A DNA stretch of 64,000 nucleotides from Gaiellasilicea sp963811885 (GTDB lineage: Bacteria; Actinomycetota; Thermoleophilia; Gaiellales; Gaiellaceae), in assembly GCA_963811885.1 (NCBI GenBank), contig CAWETB010000015.1:434001-498000 (forward strand), in the 5' to 3' direction. The notes under the pieces are model-generated. The model had not been told where the DNA came from and did not search any database. It saw nothing but the letters and a program-made list of their open reading frames with translations. Shown in pieces: positions 55,844-64,000 of this stretch. Position 1 is the stretch's first letter. Each line of letters begins with the position of its first letter. The position numbers and the translations under genes were made by a program.

Positions 55844-57046
55844 GCATCTTCGTCTCGCTCGTCGGCCTCGCGTTTCTGATCCTGATCCACGAGGCGGGCC
55901 ACTTCTTCGTCGCCCGCGGCGTCGGCATGAACCCGCGCAAGTTCTATCTCGGCTTCCCGCCGGCGGTCGTGAAGACGAAGCGAAACGGGATCGAGTACGG
56001 CGTCGGTGCGATCCCGCTCGGCGGCTACGTGAAGATCCCCGGGATGCACCGGCCTGCGCCGGGCGACCTCGACGTCCACTTCGGCCGCGCGATCGAGGAG
56101 GCGCCGCCGCTCGGCCGCCCCGTCGGCGATCTGCGGCGGCACCTCGACGAGAACGACTACGACGGCTCCGGGGCGGCGCTGGAGCGCGTCGGAGCTGCCC
56201 TTCGCGACGCGTCGATCTCGCCGCTCGCTCGGCGATCGGCCGAGCGCGGCCTCACCGAGATCCAGGACGCGCTCGCGCCCGACGCGTACTGGCGGGCGCC
56301 GACCTGGAAGCGGGTCGCGGTCATCTTCGCCGGCCCGGCCGCGAACCTCGTGCTCGCCGTCGTCATCTTCGCCGCGCTCTTCATGTCGCTCAGCGGCAGC
56401 TATCGGCTCGGGTTCGAGCTCCGCGGCACGACCGACAAGGTCACCGCCACCGTCAACGACGTGCTCGACGACACGCCCGCTCAGGCGGCCGGTGTCCTGG
56501 CGGGCGACCGGATCCTCGCGATCAACGGCAAGCAGGTCGACGGAGACTCGATCCGCCCGACGATCCAGGCATCGCGCGGCGCGCCGTTGACGCTGACCGT
56601 GGAGCGCGGCGGCAAGACGGTGCACCTCGTGCCCGTCAGGCCGGAGAAGTCGGAGGAGTACGGCGTCATCGGCTCGATCGGCCAGTCGTTCCGGGTCACG
56701 GGAGAGGTGACACGGGAAATCGGGCGATCGCTCGGCCGGCTCGTGACCGGCGACGGACGCGAGGTCTCCAGCCCCGTCGGCATCGTCCAGGGCTCGTCCG
56801 AAGCGGTCCAGCAGGGCACGGACACCTACCTCTGGGTGCTCGGCCTGATCAGCCTCTCGCTCGCGCTCCTGAACCTGCTGCCGCTGCTGCCCCTCGACGG
56901 AGGCCACATCGCCTTCTCGCTGATCGAGGGGATCCGCGGCCGCGCCGTCGCGCGCGAGGTCTACGAGCGGGTCTCGATGGTCGGGATCGCCGTCGTCCTG
57001 CTGCTCTTCTTCATCGGCCTCACGAACGACATCGGCCGGCTGGTGA
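55840..57046 (+). CDS. rseP: Site-2 protease family zinc metalloprotease (RseP/RasP)
   Basis: This intramembrane M50 protease of about 402 residues has the zinc site LILIHEAGHFFVARGVGMNP in the first span and NLLPLLPLDGGHIAFSLIEG in the last. A PDZ domain lies between them (TPAQAAGVLAGDRILAINGK). It completes regulated proteolysis of anti-sigma factors or clears signal peptides. The frame stays open to 57216, through the ispG promoter and start. One extra G near 57042 would end it at tandem stops TGA TAG right after TNDIGRL, so the end is set there. Confidence 0.91.
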
Positions 57047-57099
57047 TAGCGCAGGCTGAGCATCCGCTCTCGCGGACGCTCAGCGCGCAGATCCCTGAA

Positions 57100-57140
57100 G
57101 GGCCGCTTCGCGGCCCAGCGACTGGGCTACCCTTCTCGCG
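57100..57140 (+). promoter_or_regulatory. Hairpin and leaderless ispG promoter
   Basis: A perfect hairpin GGGCCGC-TTC-GCGGCCC (57100-57116) could end the uppS-rseP transcript. Twelve bases later TACCCT (57128-57133) ends 7 nt before the ispG ATG, predicting a leaderless transcript. The hairpin lacks a U tract. Confidence 0.5.
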
Positions 57141-58274
57141 ATGGCTTCCGACGTCCAGATCAAGGTCGGCAACGTTGCGATCGGGGGTGGCGCACCGGTC
57201 GTCGTCCAGTCGATGACGCTGACGCCGACGCGCGACGTCGAGGCGACGACCGCTCAGATCGCCGCGCTCGCCTCCGCCGGCTGCGAAGTCGTCCGCTGCG
57301 CCGTCCCGAAGACCGAGGACGCCGAGGCGCTCGCCCGGATCGTGCGGCTCAGCCCGATCCCGGTGATCGCGGACATCCACTTCAATGCCAGCCTCGCGCT
57401 GAAGGCGATCGAGGCAGGCGTCGCCGCCGTCCGCATCAACCCGGGCAACATCGGCGGGCCGGACAAGGTCGAGCTCGTCGTCAACGCGGCGAAGAAGGCG
57501 GGCATCCCGATGCGGATCGGCGCCAACTCCGGCTCGCTGCCGAAGCACCTGCACGACCTGGCCCAGGCCGACCAGGCCGAGGCGCTCGTCGCCGCCGCGA
57601 TCGAGGAGGTCGAGCTGCTCGAGCGGCTCGACTACCGCGACTTCAAGATCTCGGTCAAGTCGACGCACGTGCCGACGATGATCCGCGCCTACCGGATGCT
57701 CTCCGCCAAGGTGCCGTATCCGCTCCACCTCGGCGTCACCGAGGCCGGGACGCCGTTCTCGGGCTCGATCAAGAGCGCCGTCGGCATGGGCGCGCTGCTC
57801 TCGGACGGGATCGGCGACACGATCCGCGTCTCGCTGACCGCCGACCCGGTCAAGGAGGTCGAGACGGGGTTCGAGATCCTGAAGGCGCTCGGCCTGCGCG
57901 AGCGCGGCCCGGTGATGATCTCGTGCCCCTCCTGCGGCCGCGACAACGTCGGCGTCGAGAAGCTCGCAGTCGTCGTCGAGGAGCGGCTGAAGGCATATCC
58001 GCAGGCATTCGAGGTCGCGGTGATGGGCTGCGCCGTCAACGGGCCGGGTGAGGCGGGCGACGCCGACTTCGGGATCGCCGGCGGGCGGGACGTCGGCTTC
58101 ATCTACGCGCACGGCCGCGTGCTGAAGAAGGTCAGCTCCGACATCCTGATCGACGAGCTCTTCTTCGAGATCGACCGTTGGATCGAGGCGGGGATGCAGC
58201 GGCCGAAGCGGCTGAAGATGGCGAAGCCGGCCGCGCTCGCGATGGCCGAAGCCTCGCTGATCCCGCTCGATTAG
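57141..58274 (+). CDS. ispG: (E)-4-hydroxy-3-methylbut-2-enyl-diphosphate synthase
   Basis: This 4Fe-4S enzyme of the MEP pathway has 377 residues. It begins SDVQIKVGNVAIGGGAPVVV and QSMTLTPTRDVEATTAQIAA, and has VIADIHFNASLALKAIEAGV, RINPGNIGGPDKVELVVNAA and FKISVKSTHVPTMI. Cluster ligands lie in MISCPSCGRDNVG and VMGCAVNGPGEAGDADFGIA. ATG at 57141 is preceded by a -10-like hexamer and no ribosome site. It lies between rseP and proS, a common actinobacterial arrangement. Confidence 0.97.
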   Translation: MASDVQIKVGNVAIGGGAPVVVQSMTLTPTRDVEATTAQIAALASAGCEVVRCAVPKTEDAEALARIVRLSPIPVIADIHFNASLALKAIEAGVAAVRINPGNIGGPDKVELVVNAAKKAGIPMRIGANSGSLPKHLHDLAQADQAEALVAAAIEEVELLERLDYRDFKISVKSTHVPTMIRAYRMLSAKVPYPLHLGVTEAGTPFSGSIKSAVGMGALLSDGIGDTIRVSLTADPVKEVETGFEILKALGLRERGPVMISCPSCGRDNVGVEKLAVVVEERLKAYPQAFEVAVMGCAVNGPGEAGDADFGIAGGRDVGFIYAHGRVLKKVSSDILIDELFFEIDRWIEAGMQRPKRLKMAKPAALAMAEASLIPLD

Positions 58275-58283
58275 ATTCTCGCG
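58272..58283 (+). promoter_or_regulatory. Putative leaderless promoter of proS
   Basis: TAGATT (58272-58277) overlaps the ispG stop codon and ends 6 nt before the proS ATG at 58284. No ribosome site is present. The gap between the genes is only 9 nt, so proS may also be read from the ispG transcript. Confidence 0.5.
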
Positions 58284-59968
58284 ATGATCGCGCGCGCCTC
58301 CCAGCTCTTCCTGCCGACCCTGCGCGACGCGCCGGCCGATGCCGAGGCGCTCTCGCACAAGCTGCTCGTCCGCGGCGGCTTCATCCGCCAGGTCGGTGCG
58401 GGGCTCTGGACGTACCTGCCGCTCGGCTGGCGCGTGCACCGGAAGGTGGAGCAGGTCGTCCGCGAGGAGATGGACGCAATCGGCGCGCAGGAGATGTTCG
58501 CACCGGTGCTGACGCCCGCGGAGCTGTGGATCACCTCCGGGCCGCTACGGCATCCCCGAGCTCTTCAAGCTCAAGGACCGCAACGGCCGCGAATTCATCC
58601 TCCCGCTCACGCACGAGGAGACGTTCACGTTCCACGCGCTCGAGCTGCAGAGCTACCGGCAGCTGCCGCAGGCCTGGTACCACTTCCAGACGAAGGACCG
58701 CGACGAGCCGCGGCCCCGTGGCGGGCTGCTGCGGGTCCGCGAGTTCATCATGAAGGACTCGTACTCGTTCGACCGCGACGACGCCGGCCTCGACGTCAGC
58801 TTCCAGGCGCACCGGGGCGCCTACGAGCGGATCTGGGAGCGCTGCGGCATCGAGACGGCCTGCGTCGAGGCGGAGAGCGGGATGATGGGCGGCAGCGAGT
58901 CGTTCGACTTCCTGGCGCCGTCCGGCTCCGGCGAGAACACGCTCGTCACCTGCGAGAACGGCGACTACGCGGCCGACCTCGAGATCGCACGCGGCGTCCC
59001 GCGAGCGCCTGAGTTCCCCGAGGCGCTGGACGCGCCCGCCGAGATCGAGACGCCGGACACGCGCACCTGCGAGGCGCTGGCCGAGCTGCTCGCGATCGAC
59101 CTGGCCGCGACCTCGAAGGCGATGCCGGTGATGCGCGACGACGGGACGCTCGTGCTCGCGCTCCTGCGCGGGCGACGACCGGCTCGAGGAGGCGAAGCTC
59201 CAGAGCGCGCTCGGAGCCGACTTCCGGCCGGCGACGCCGGAGGAGATCGTCGCCGGCTTCGGCGCCGAGGGCGGCTCGCTCGGGCCTGTCGGCTTCACGG
59301 GGCCGGTGATCGCCGACGAGACACTCCGCGAGGGGCAGTTCGTCGCCGGCGCCAACCGGACCGGCTTCCACCTCCGCGGCGTTCAGGCGGGCCGCGACTT
59401 CGAGCCCGAGTTCGCCGACCTCCGGCAGCCGAAGGAAGGCGACGCCTGCCCGGTGTGCGGCGGCGAGCTTCGCTTCCAGACGGCGATCGAGGTCGGCCAC
59501 ATCTTCAAGCTCGGCACCAAGTACTCGGCGGCGTTCGGGGCCAAGTACCTGGACGAGGACGGGGTCGAGAAACCGATCGTGATGGGCTCGTACGGGATCG
59601 GCCCGGGTCGCGTGCTCGCGGCGGCGGTCGAGCAGCACGGGGAGGAGGACGGGATGGTGTGGCCGCGCGAGATCGCGCCGTACGACGTCCACCTGGTCGT
59701 CCTCGGCTGGGACAACCCGGAACTGGTGCAGATCGGCGAGGAGGTCGCCGCCGCGCTCTCGGCGGAGGGTCTCGACGTGCTCCTCGACGACCGCGAGCTG
59801 CGTCCCGGCGAGAAGTTCGCCGACGCCGACCTGATCGGCTGTCCGCTGCGCGTCACGGTCGGCAAGAAGACGCTCGAGGACGGCGCCGTCGACCTGAAAG
59901 ACCGCACCAGCGGCGACGAATCCCGGATTGCGCGTTTAGACGTCGCAAAACGGGTAGTCGCTGGTTGA
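58284..59968 (+). CDS. proS: Prolyl-tRNA synthetase, bacterial type with editing insert (frame-disrupted)
   Basis: The roughly 560-residue class II synthetase has KLLVRGGFIRQVGAGLWTYL, motif 2 (LPQAWYHFQTKDRDEPRPRG, then LRVREFIMKDSYSFD), ESGMMGGSESFDFLAPSGSG, an INS editing domain (residues about 225-400, with TSKAMPVMRDDGTLVLALLR) and motif 3 VMGSYGIGPGRVLAAAVEQH. The anticodon-binding domain ends the protein. Two extra G bases, near 58549 and 59170, break the frame; repair gives SGRYGIPELFKL and LLRGDDRLEEAKL. A free-standing YbaK-type deacylase at 10.2 kb would back up its editing. Confidence 0.94.
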
Positions 59969-60276
59969 TGGCTCGCAAGCGGAAGTACAGCGAGGAGGAC
60001 TTCGGGCGCACCATTGAGCGTCTGATGGGGGAGACGGGGCTGACGTACCGGGGTCTCGCTGCCAAGACCGGCCTCTCGGCCGGCTACCTCAACCACCTCG
60101 TCCACGGCAATCGCCCCGTGCCGTCGAAGGACGTCGTCGCGCGCCTGGCGACGGCGCTCGGCGTCGAGCCCGAGCACTTCCGCGAGTACCGCCTCCGCGT
60201 CATCGCCGACCGGCTCGAAGAGATGCCCGAGCTCGTCGACCGCCTTTACAAGCGCCTCGCGGTGCGGTCGGCCTAG
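59968..60276 (+). CDS. XRE-type helix-turn-helix protein, 102 aa
   Basis: The ATG overlaps the proS stop by one base. The short protein has the XRE HTH core TYRGLAAKTGLSAGYLNHLV, then HGNRPVPSKDVVARLATALG and VEPEHFREYRLRVIADRLEE. There is no sensor domain. Its coupling to proS would link its level to the synthetase transcript, which is odd for a specific repressor; a chromosome-wide or phage-derived role is possible. It ends convergently with the histidine kinase, overlapping by 4 nt. Confidence 0.85.
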   Translation: MARKRKYSEEDFGRTIERLMGETGLTYRGLAAKTGLSAGYLNHLVHGNRPVPSKDVVARLATALGVEPEHFREYRLRVIADRLEEMPELVDRLYKRLAVRSA

Positions 60277-61921
60277 CCGCGCGGGAGGATCAGCTCGAAA
60301 CAGGCGCCGCCGTCGTTCGGGGTGTAGAGCAGGTCGCCGCCGTGGGCGTTGGCGTACGCCTTCGCGATCGCGAGGCCGAGGCCGCTTCCCTGTCCGCTCG
60401 TGCCGCGCTCGAACCGGTCGAAGAGCCTCGGCACGAGCTCGTCGGGAACGCCGTCACCGGCGTCCGAGACGAGGATCCGGATGAACTGGTCTCGCTGGCT
60501 CGCCTCGACGCGGATCGGCGGCTTGCCGTAGCGCGAGGCGTTCGCGACGAGATTGGAGACGACGCGGTCGAGGACGAGCGGATCGGCGATCACCGCCACC
60601 CCGGGATCGACGTCGATGTCGACCGTGCCCGGTGCGGTCGCCTCGGCGACCTCTTCCAGCACCTGGCGCAGGACGAGGGGCTGAGGATCGATCGTGACCG
60701 AGTGCGCGTCGAGCCGCGACAGGTCGAGCAGCTGCTCGATCAGGCGCCGCATCCGGTCGGCCTGCTCCCAGGCCGTCTGCTCGAGCTGGCGGCGCACGTC
60801 CTCGCCGAGCGTGTCGCCCCGCTCTCGGAGCGTCGTCAGGATCCCGTAGACCGCGGTCGTCGGGCGTTCGCAGCTCGTGCGACGCGACGGCGACGAAGCT
60901 CAGCTTCAGCTCGTCGAGGGCGATCATCTCGTCGTGGACGCGCGCCTTCTCGATCGCGACCGCGAGCCGTTCCGCGACGAGCTGCAGCAGCTCCGTCTCG
61001 TCGCGCGTGAAGAGCCGCGGGGTCAGCGTCCCGACGTGGAGCACGCCGGTGATGTGCTCGCGGACGGCGAGCGGGACGCCGAGCAGGGACTTGACGCCCT
61101 TGATCCGGAGCAGGGGATTGAGCACGTCGGCGTGATCGACGTCGGGCAACCCGATCGGCCGGCCCTCGGCCGCGATCCGGCCGGCGAAGCCCTTCCCCAG
61201 CGGGATCCGGACGCCCTGCTCCACCTCCTCCTCGAGGCCGACCGCCGCGCGGGCGACGAGCTCGCGCCGCTCGGGGTCGACGAGGAGGACGGCGACCGTA
61301 TCGACGCTGAGGATCGTGCGGATCCGTTCGAGGAGCTCGGCGAGCAGCGCGTCGAGCTCGAGATGGGCGAGACCGGCGTCGATGATCGCCTGCACGTGCT
61401 CGACCCGCACGCCGCGCCGCCCGCTCCGCGTCGAGCGCCTGCGCGTGGGAGAGCCCGATCGCAACACGGTCGGCCGCCTGCTGGAGCAGCTCCACATCGT
61501 CCCTGCTGAAGTCGCGCTGCTCCAGCGTGCCCACGTGGATGACACCGATCGGCCTGCCGTCGACGACCAGCGGGACACCGACCAGGCTCGCGATCCCCCT
61601 GCGGCGGATCAGTGGGTTGAGCACGTCCGCGTGCTCCACGTCGGGGAGCACGACGGGCCGCAGCTCCGCGGCGACCCGTCCGGCGAACCCTTTGCCGACC
61701 GGGATGCGGAAGCGCGGCTGCAGCTCCTCCTCGATCCCGACGGCCGCGTAGGCGAAGAGCTCGTGGCGCTCCTCGTCGAGCAGCAGGATCGAGCAGGTGT
61801 CGGCGGAGAGGAGTGCGCGCGTGCTGTCGAGCATGTCGCCCGGCCCCTCGGTGCTGTCATACGAGAGTGCGGCGTCCGTGACGGCCTGCAAGCGGTGGAA
61901 CCGGTTTGCGCCCCCCTCCAC
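60273..61921 (-). CDS. Double-GAF sensor histidine kinase (frame-disrupted)
   Basis: The roughly 549-residue protein has no transmembrane span. GAF 1 (RALLSADTCSILLLDEERHE to GVIHVGTLEQRDFSRDDVEL) and GAF 2 (IRTILSVDTVAVLLVDPERR to GVLHVGTLTPRLFTRDETEL) are close copies. Then come HisKA with FVAVASHELRTP (phospho-His) and HATPase with SNLVANASRYG, VSDAGDGVPDEL and GSGLGLAIAKAYANAHGGDL. It senses a soluble or gaseous signal. Frame changes near 61412 and 60862 are reparable by removing one base. GTG at 61921 follows CATCCT with a 6-nt gap. No response regulator lies nearby. Confidence 0.85.
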
Positions 61922-61965
61922 GAGCGAAGGATGGCAGACGCCGCCCGGCGAATCGAGATCGCGAC

Positions 61966-62472
61966 CTAGGCGCGTTCGCCGCAGGCACGGCCGACGCCGA
62001 CCCGCACGGTCGTGCTCATCCCGCCGACGGTGACGAGCAGTGGCACGCAGTCGCCCTTCGCTCGCAGGTGGAAGCCGCCGGAGTACGAGTTCCACAGCCC
62101 GGCGGGCGAGCCGCCGCACGGCGCGAAGCGCAGCGTGCTCGTGGCCGGGCTGTTGCCCCACGAGATCGCAACTCGATCGCGCCAGCCCTCGGGGACGCTG
62201 ACGCTCACCAGCGAGGTGCCGGCGCGAATGGCGATGCCGGCGTTGCGGTAGTAGCGCCAGTGCGGGTCGCGCGTCGTCGTCGAGCCGTGGTCGAGGTGAC
62301 GGGCGCCGGGAACCGAGACGGCGCCGAGCAGGACGCGGAAGCCGTCCACCGCACCGGAGCGGGCGCGCAGGACGATCCGGTCGCAGCCGACGGTCGGCTC
62401 GGCCGAGGGCCGGGTCCGCGCGTTCGCTCCGGCGACCAGCGCGCCCAGGAGGACGAGCGAGAGCGCGAGCAT
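61966..62472 (-). CDS. Secreted protein of unknown function, 168 aa
   Basis: The protein has a signal peptide (MLALSLVLLGALVAGANA) and a compact beta-rich mature part with four cysteines (TVGCDRIV, RFAPCGG, KGDCVPLL and GRACGERA), likely two disulfides. I do not recognise a family. The segments RDPHWRYYRNAGIAIRAGTS and GLWNSYSGGFHLRAKGDC are distinctive. It lies 44 nt upstream of the histidine kinase on the same strand, so co-expression is possible, and it could conceivably be part of a surface sensing or adhesion function. That is speculation. Confidence 0.7.
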   Translation of the reverse strand: MLALSLVLLGALVAGANARTRPSAEPTVGCDRIVLRARSGAVDGFRVLLGAVSVPGARHLDHGSTTTRDPHWRYYRNAGIAIRAGTSLVSVSVPEGWRDRVAISWGNSPATSTLRFAPCGGSPAGLWNSYSGGFHLRAKGDCVPLLVTVGGMSTTVRVGVGRACGERA

Positions 62473-62573
62473 GGCAAGACGGATGCCGCATCAGGCACTC
62501 CATGGTGAACCTCGTTCGCTCTTTCGACAACTAGCCGACGGTGCGGGATCAGGCCCAGGTGCAGGTTCTTTGC

Positions 62574-62640
62574 TTGACAAGCAGGACGAGGTCTGACAGA
62601 CTTCGCTGCCCCGCAGGCCAGATGCCCCTGAGAGGAGTCG
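62574..62640 (+). promoter_or_regulatory. Promoter and ribosome site of the 62-aa gene
   Basis: TTGACA (62574-62579), a 17-bp spacer and CAGACT (62597-62602) form a plausible promoter. AGGAG lies 3 nt before the ATG at 62641. Here the gene has a real leader, unlike many genes in this window. The rest of 62473-62573 shows no other signal I can name. Confidence 0.5.
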
Positions 62641-62829
62641 ATGGACGAGAAGACCCACACTCGTGAGCACACCTTTCCGGCAGTCGTGCAGCTGCTGGGC
62701 GACGGGCGCTGGCACGATCGCGACGATCTCTCCGCCGTGACGACGTTCCCCAACGAGTGGCTCGAAGAGCTCGAGCGGGAAGGCTTCGCGCTGGAGCGTG
62801 AGGGCGAGCGCGTGCGGCTCGTCGCCTGA
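62641..62829 (+). CDS. Small winged-helix-like protein, 62 aa
   Basis: The peptide reads HTFPAVVQLLGDGRWHDRDD, then LSAVTTFPNEWLEELEREGF and a short ALEREGERVRLVA. This looks like a single winged-helix hairpin (helix, helix, wing), as in small DNA-binding or regulatory proteins. I do not recognise a named family. A good ribosome site and its own promoter support expression. Confidence 0.65.
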   Translation: MDEKTHTREHTFPAVVQLLGDGRWHDRDDLSAVTTFPNEWLEELEREGFALEREGERVRLVA

Positions 62830-62906
62830 ATCACCCGCTTCGGACGAGGCAGCCGAGCGTCGAGCGGCTCATCCTGAACTGACCTCTATCGAGAAGGGAG
62901 CGGGCC

Positions 62907-63695
62907 ATGGCGGCACCGGTCGAAGTGCCAGGTCCCTTGTTGAGCGACGAGGAGCGCGAGGAGCTCCACGCGCTGATCGAAGGCGCGGACAGCGTCGAGT
63001 TGAAGCTGACCGTTCCCGAGGAGGACCAGCGTTCGACGGTTCAGGCGCTCGGCCTCGACCCGCTGCAGGCGGAGATCCGTCAGGTGTTCTTCCTCGACAC
63101 GCCGGAGCTCTCACTCGACCAGAGCGGTCTCGTCGTACGTGCCAGGCGCTCGCAGAAGAAGGGTGACGACTCGGTCGTGAAGCTGCGGCCGGTGGTGCCG
63201 TCGGAGCTGTCGCGGTCGATTCGAAAAGCGCAGTCCTTCTCGATCGAGGTCGATGCATCGCCGAGCGGCTTCGTCTGCTCCGGGTCGATGAAGGGTGTGC
63301 CGGTGACGGGCAATGTCCACCGGGCGGTGAGCGGAAAGCGACCGCTTCGCAAGCTGTTCTCGAAGGAGCAGCGGGCGCTGTTCGAGGCGCATGCCCCGGA
63401 TGGGATCGGGCTCGACGACCTCTCGATTCTCGGCCCGATCTTCGTCCTCAAGCTGAAGTACGCACCGGAAGGCTTCGGGCGGAAGATGGTCGTCGAGATG
63501 TGGCTCTATCCGGATGGGTCACGGATCCTCGAGCTCTCGACCAAGTGTCTGCCGCAGGAGGCCTTCGACGTGGCCGCCGAGACTCGCGGTTTTCTTGCGT
63601 CGAAAGGTGTGAACCTCGAGGGCGAGCAGCAGACGAAGACCCGAACCGCGCTCGAGTTCTTCGCCAAGGACCGCCAGCGCGTCGGCGCGGCCTGA
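62907..63695 (+). CDS. CYTH-like domain protein
   Basis: The 262-residue protein contains SVELKLTVPEEDQ near residue 30, the ExExK-like start of CYTH triphosphate tunnel enzymes. VFFLDTPELSLDQSGLVVRA and RRSQKKGDDSVVKLRPVVP follow, then basic strands and VLKLKYAPEGFGRKMVVEMW with LYPDGSRILELSTKC. CYTH enzymes hydrolyse triphosphates such as thiamine triphosphate or polyphosphate; the ELK variation and extra length leave the substrate open. ATG at 62907 has AAGGGAG upstream. The following gene encodes a SixA-like phosphatase, a partner often seen with CYTH/CHAD genes in polyphosphate contexts. Confidence 0.72.
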   Translation: MAAPVEVPGPLLSDEEREELHALIEGADSVELKLTVPEEDQRSTVQALGLDPLQAEIRQVFFLDTPELSLDQSGLVVRARRSQKKGDDSVVKLRPVVPSELSRSIRKAQSFSIEVDASPSGFVCSGSMKGVPVTGNVHRAVSGKRPLRKLFSKEQRALFEAHAPDGIGLDDLSILGPIFVLKLKYAPEGFGRKMVVEMWLYPDGSRILELSTKCLPQEAFDVAAETRGFLASKGVNLEGEQQTKTRTALEFFAKDRQRVGAA

Positions 63696-63709
63696 CGCGG
63701 CCGCAGGGC

Positions 63710-64000
63710 GTGGCTGCTTCCGACGGCGGGCTGGGCGCTGTACCTCGTCCGTCACGCGTTCGCGTCACACGCGGACCCGGGCCGCTGGCCCGACGACACC
63801 GAACGTCCGCTGACCGACGAGGGCACAGCCCGCTTTCGCGAGGCAGCACGCGGCCTGCGTCGGATCGTCCCGACCGTCGACCTGGTGCTCTCGAGCGGCT
63901 ATCGCGCGCTCCTGGCAGACCGCGCAGTTGCTTCACGACGAGGCCGGCTGGCCGGCGCCCGAGGAGTGCCGCGAGCTCGAAGTCGGTCAGCCGCCGTCGG
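63710..64000 (+). CDS. SixA-like phosphohistidine phosphatase, N-terminal part (frame-disrupted, runs off window)
   Basis: The histidine-phosphatase fold is visible as WALYLVRHAFASHADPGRWP, DDTERPLTDEGTARFREAAR and IVPTVDLVLSS. In another frame WQTAQLLHDEAGWPAPEECR and ELEVGQPPS continue it. The RHA motif carries the phospho-acceptor His. One-base changes near 63733 and 63915 reconcile the frames; GTG at 63710 would then give MAASDGGWALYLVRHAF. It lies 15 nt after the CYTH-like gene. The gene continues beyond the window. Confidence 0.75.
   Translation, partial: MAASDGGLGAVPRPSRVRVTRGPGPLARRHRTSADRRGHSPLSRGSTRPASDRPDRRPGALERLSRAPGRPRSCFTTRPAGRRPRSAASSKSVSRRR

Noticed and set aside
57047..57216. 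A longer RseP that reaches into ispG.
   Set aside because: The extra residues are not membrane- or family-like, and they overlap the ispG promoter and start. Tandem stops lie one base out of frame right after the normal end.

Overview
The window is very GC-rich, densely packed chromosomal DNA from a bacterium, most likely an actinobacterium and possibly of the Thermoleophilia type. Supporting signs are SepF and DivIVA-type division proteins, an ImuB/DnaE2 mutagenesis set with actinobacterial LexA boxes, a dimeric GlyRS, a MurA with Asp at the fosfomycin-target position, GTGA/ATGA gene overlaps and many apparently leaderless genes. Class assignment is inference. I see no tRNA, rRNA, CRISPR array, insertion sequence or prophage.

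Layout: 1-5.2 kb holds the end of alanine dehydrogenase, a glyoxalase-fold protein and a nucleoside-catabolism operon (deoB, deoA, GNAT, mutM). 5.3-11.6 kb has a secreted Lys/Ala-rich protein, an O-antigen-ligase-like membrane protein, glutaredoxin, recO, glycyl-tRNA synthetase, a YbaK-type deacylase and the PPDK regulatory protein. 11.6-19.5 kb is the most unusual part: a tandem pair of selenium-binding-protein (SBP56) homologues behind a palindrome and a 12-codon leader ORF, a TetR regulator, an NTF2-like protein and three tandem alpha/beta hydrolases, the last fused to a GT-B glycosyltransferase. 19.4-28.9 kb has a P-loop kinase, S51 peptidase, DHFR-like reductase, pyruvate phosphate dikinase, rhomboid protease, ComB-like phosphatase, a flavin oxidase, a GT1 enzyme and acetyltransferases. 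29-34.7 kb is an SOS mutagenesis region (imuB and dnaE2, separated by two opposite-strand genes). 34.7-40.1 kb has GH15, a GT4-type transferase, an EEP-family protein, an aminotransferase and an HD protein. 40.1-50 kb runs murA, subtilase, degenerate HisB, RidA, cca, pgeF, yggS, sepF, yggT, divIVA-like, DUF167, DksA-like, lspA and rluD. 50-60 kb is the classic rpsB-tsf-pyrH-frr-uppS-cdsA-dxr-rseP-ispG-proS run. 60-64 kb has a small HTH protein, a double-GAF histidine kinase, a CYTH-like protein and the start of a SixA-like phosphatase.

Two window-wide patterns matter. First, at least 17 genes have a TAnnnT-like hexamer ending 6-7 nt before the start codon, so they are probably transcribed without a leader. 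Five divergent pairs share one symmetric 7-bp element that can serve as -10 for both directions. Second, about 45 single-base frame disruptions, mostly one extra G or C, break otherwise conserved genes, including essential ones (dnaE2 is not essential, but murA, lspA, dxr and proS are). They look like sequencing or assembly errors, so coordinates of the affected genes span the repaired gene.
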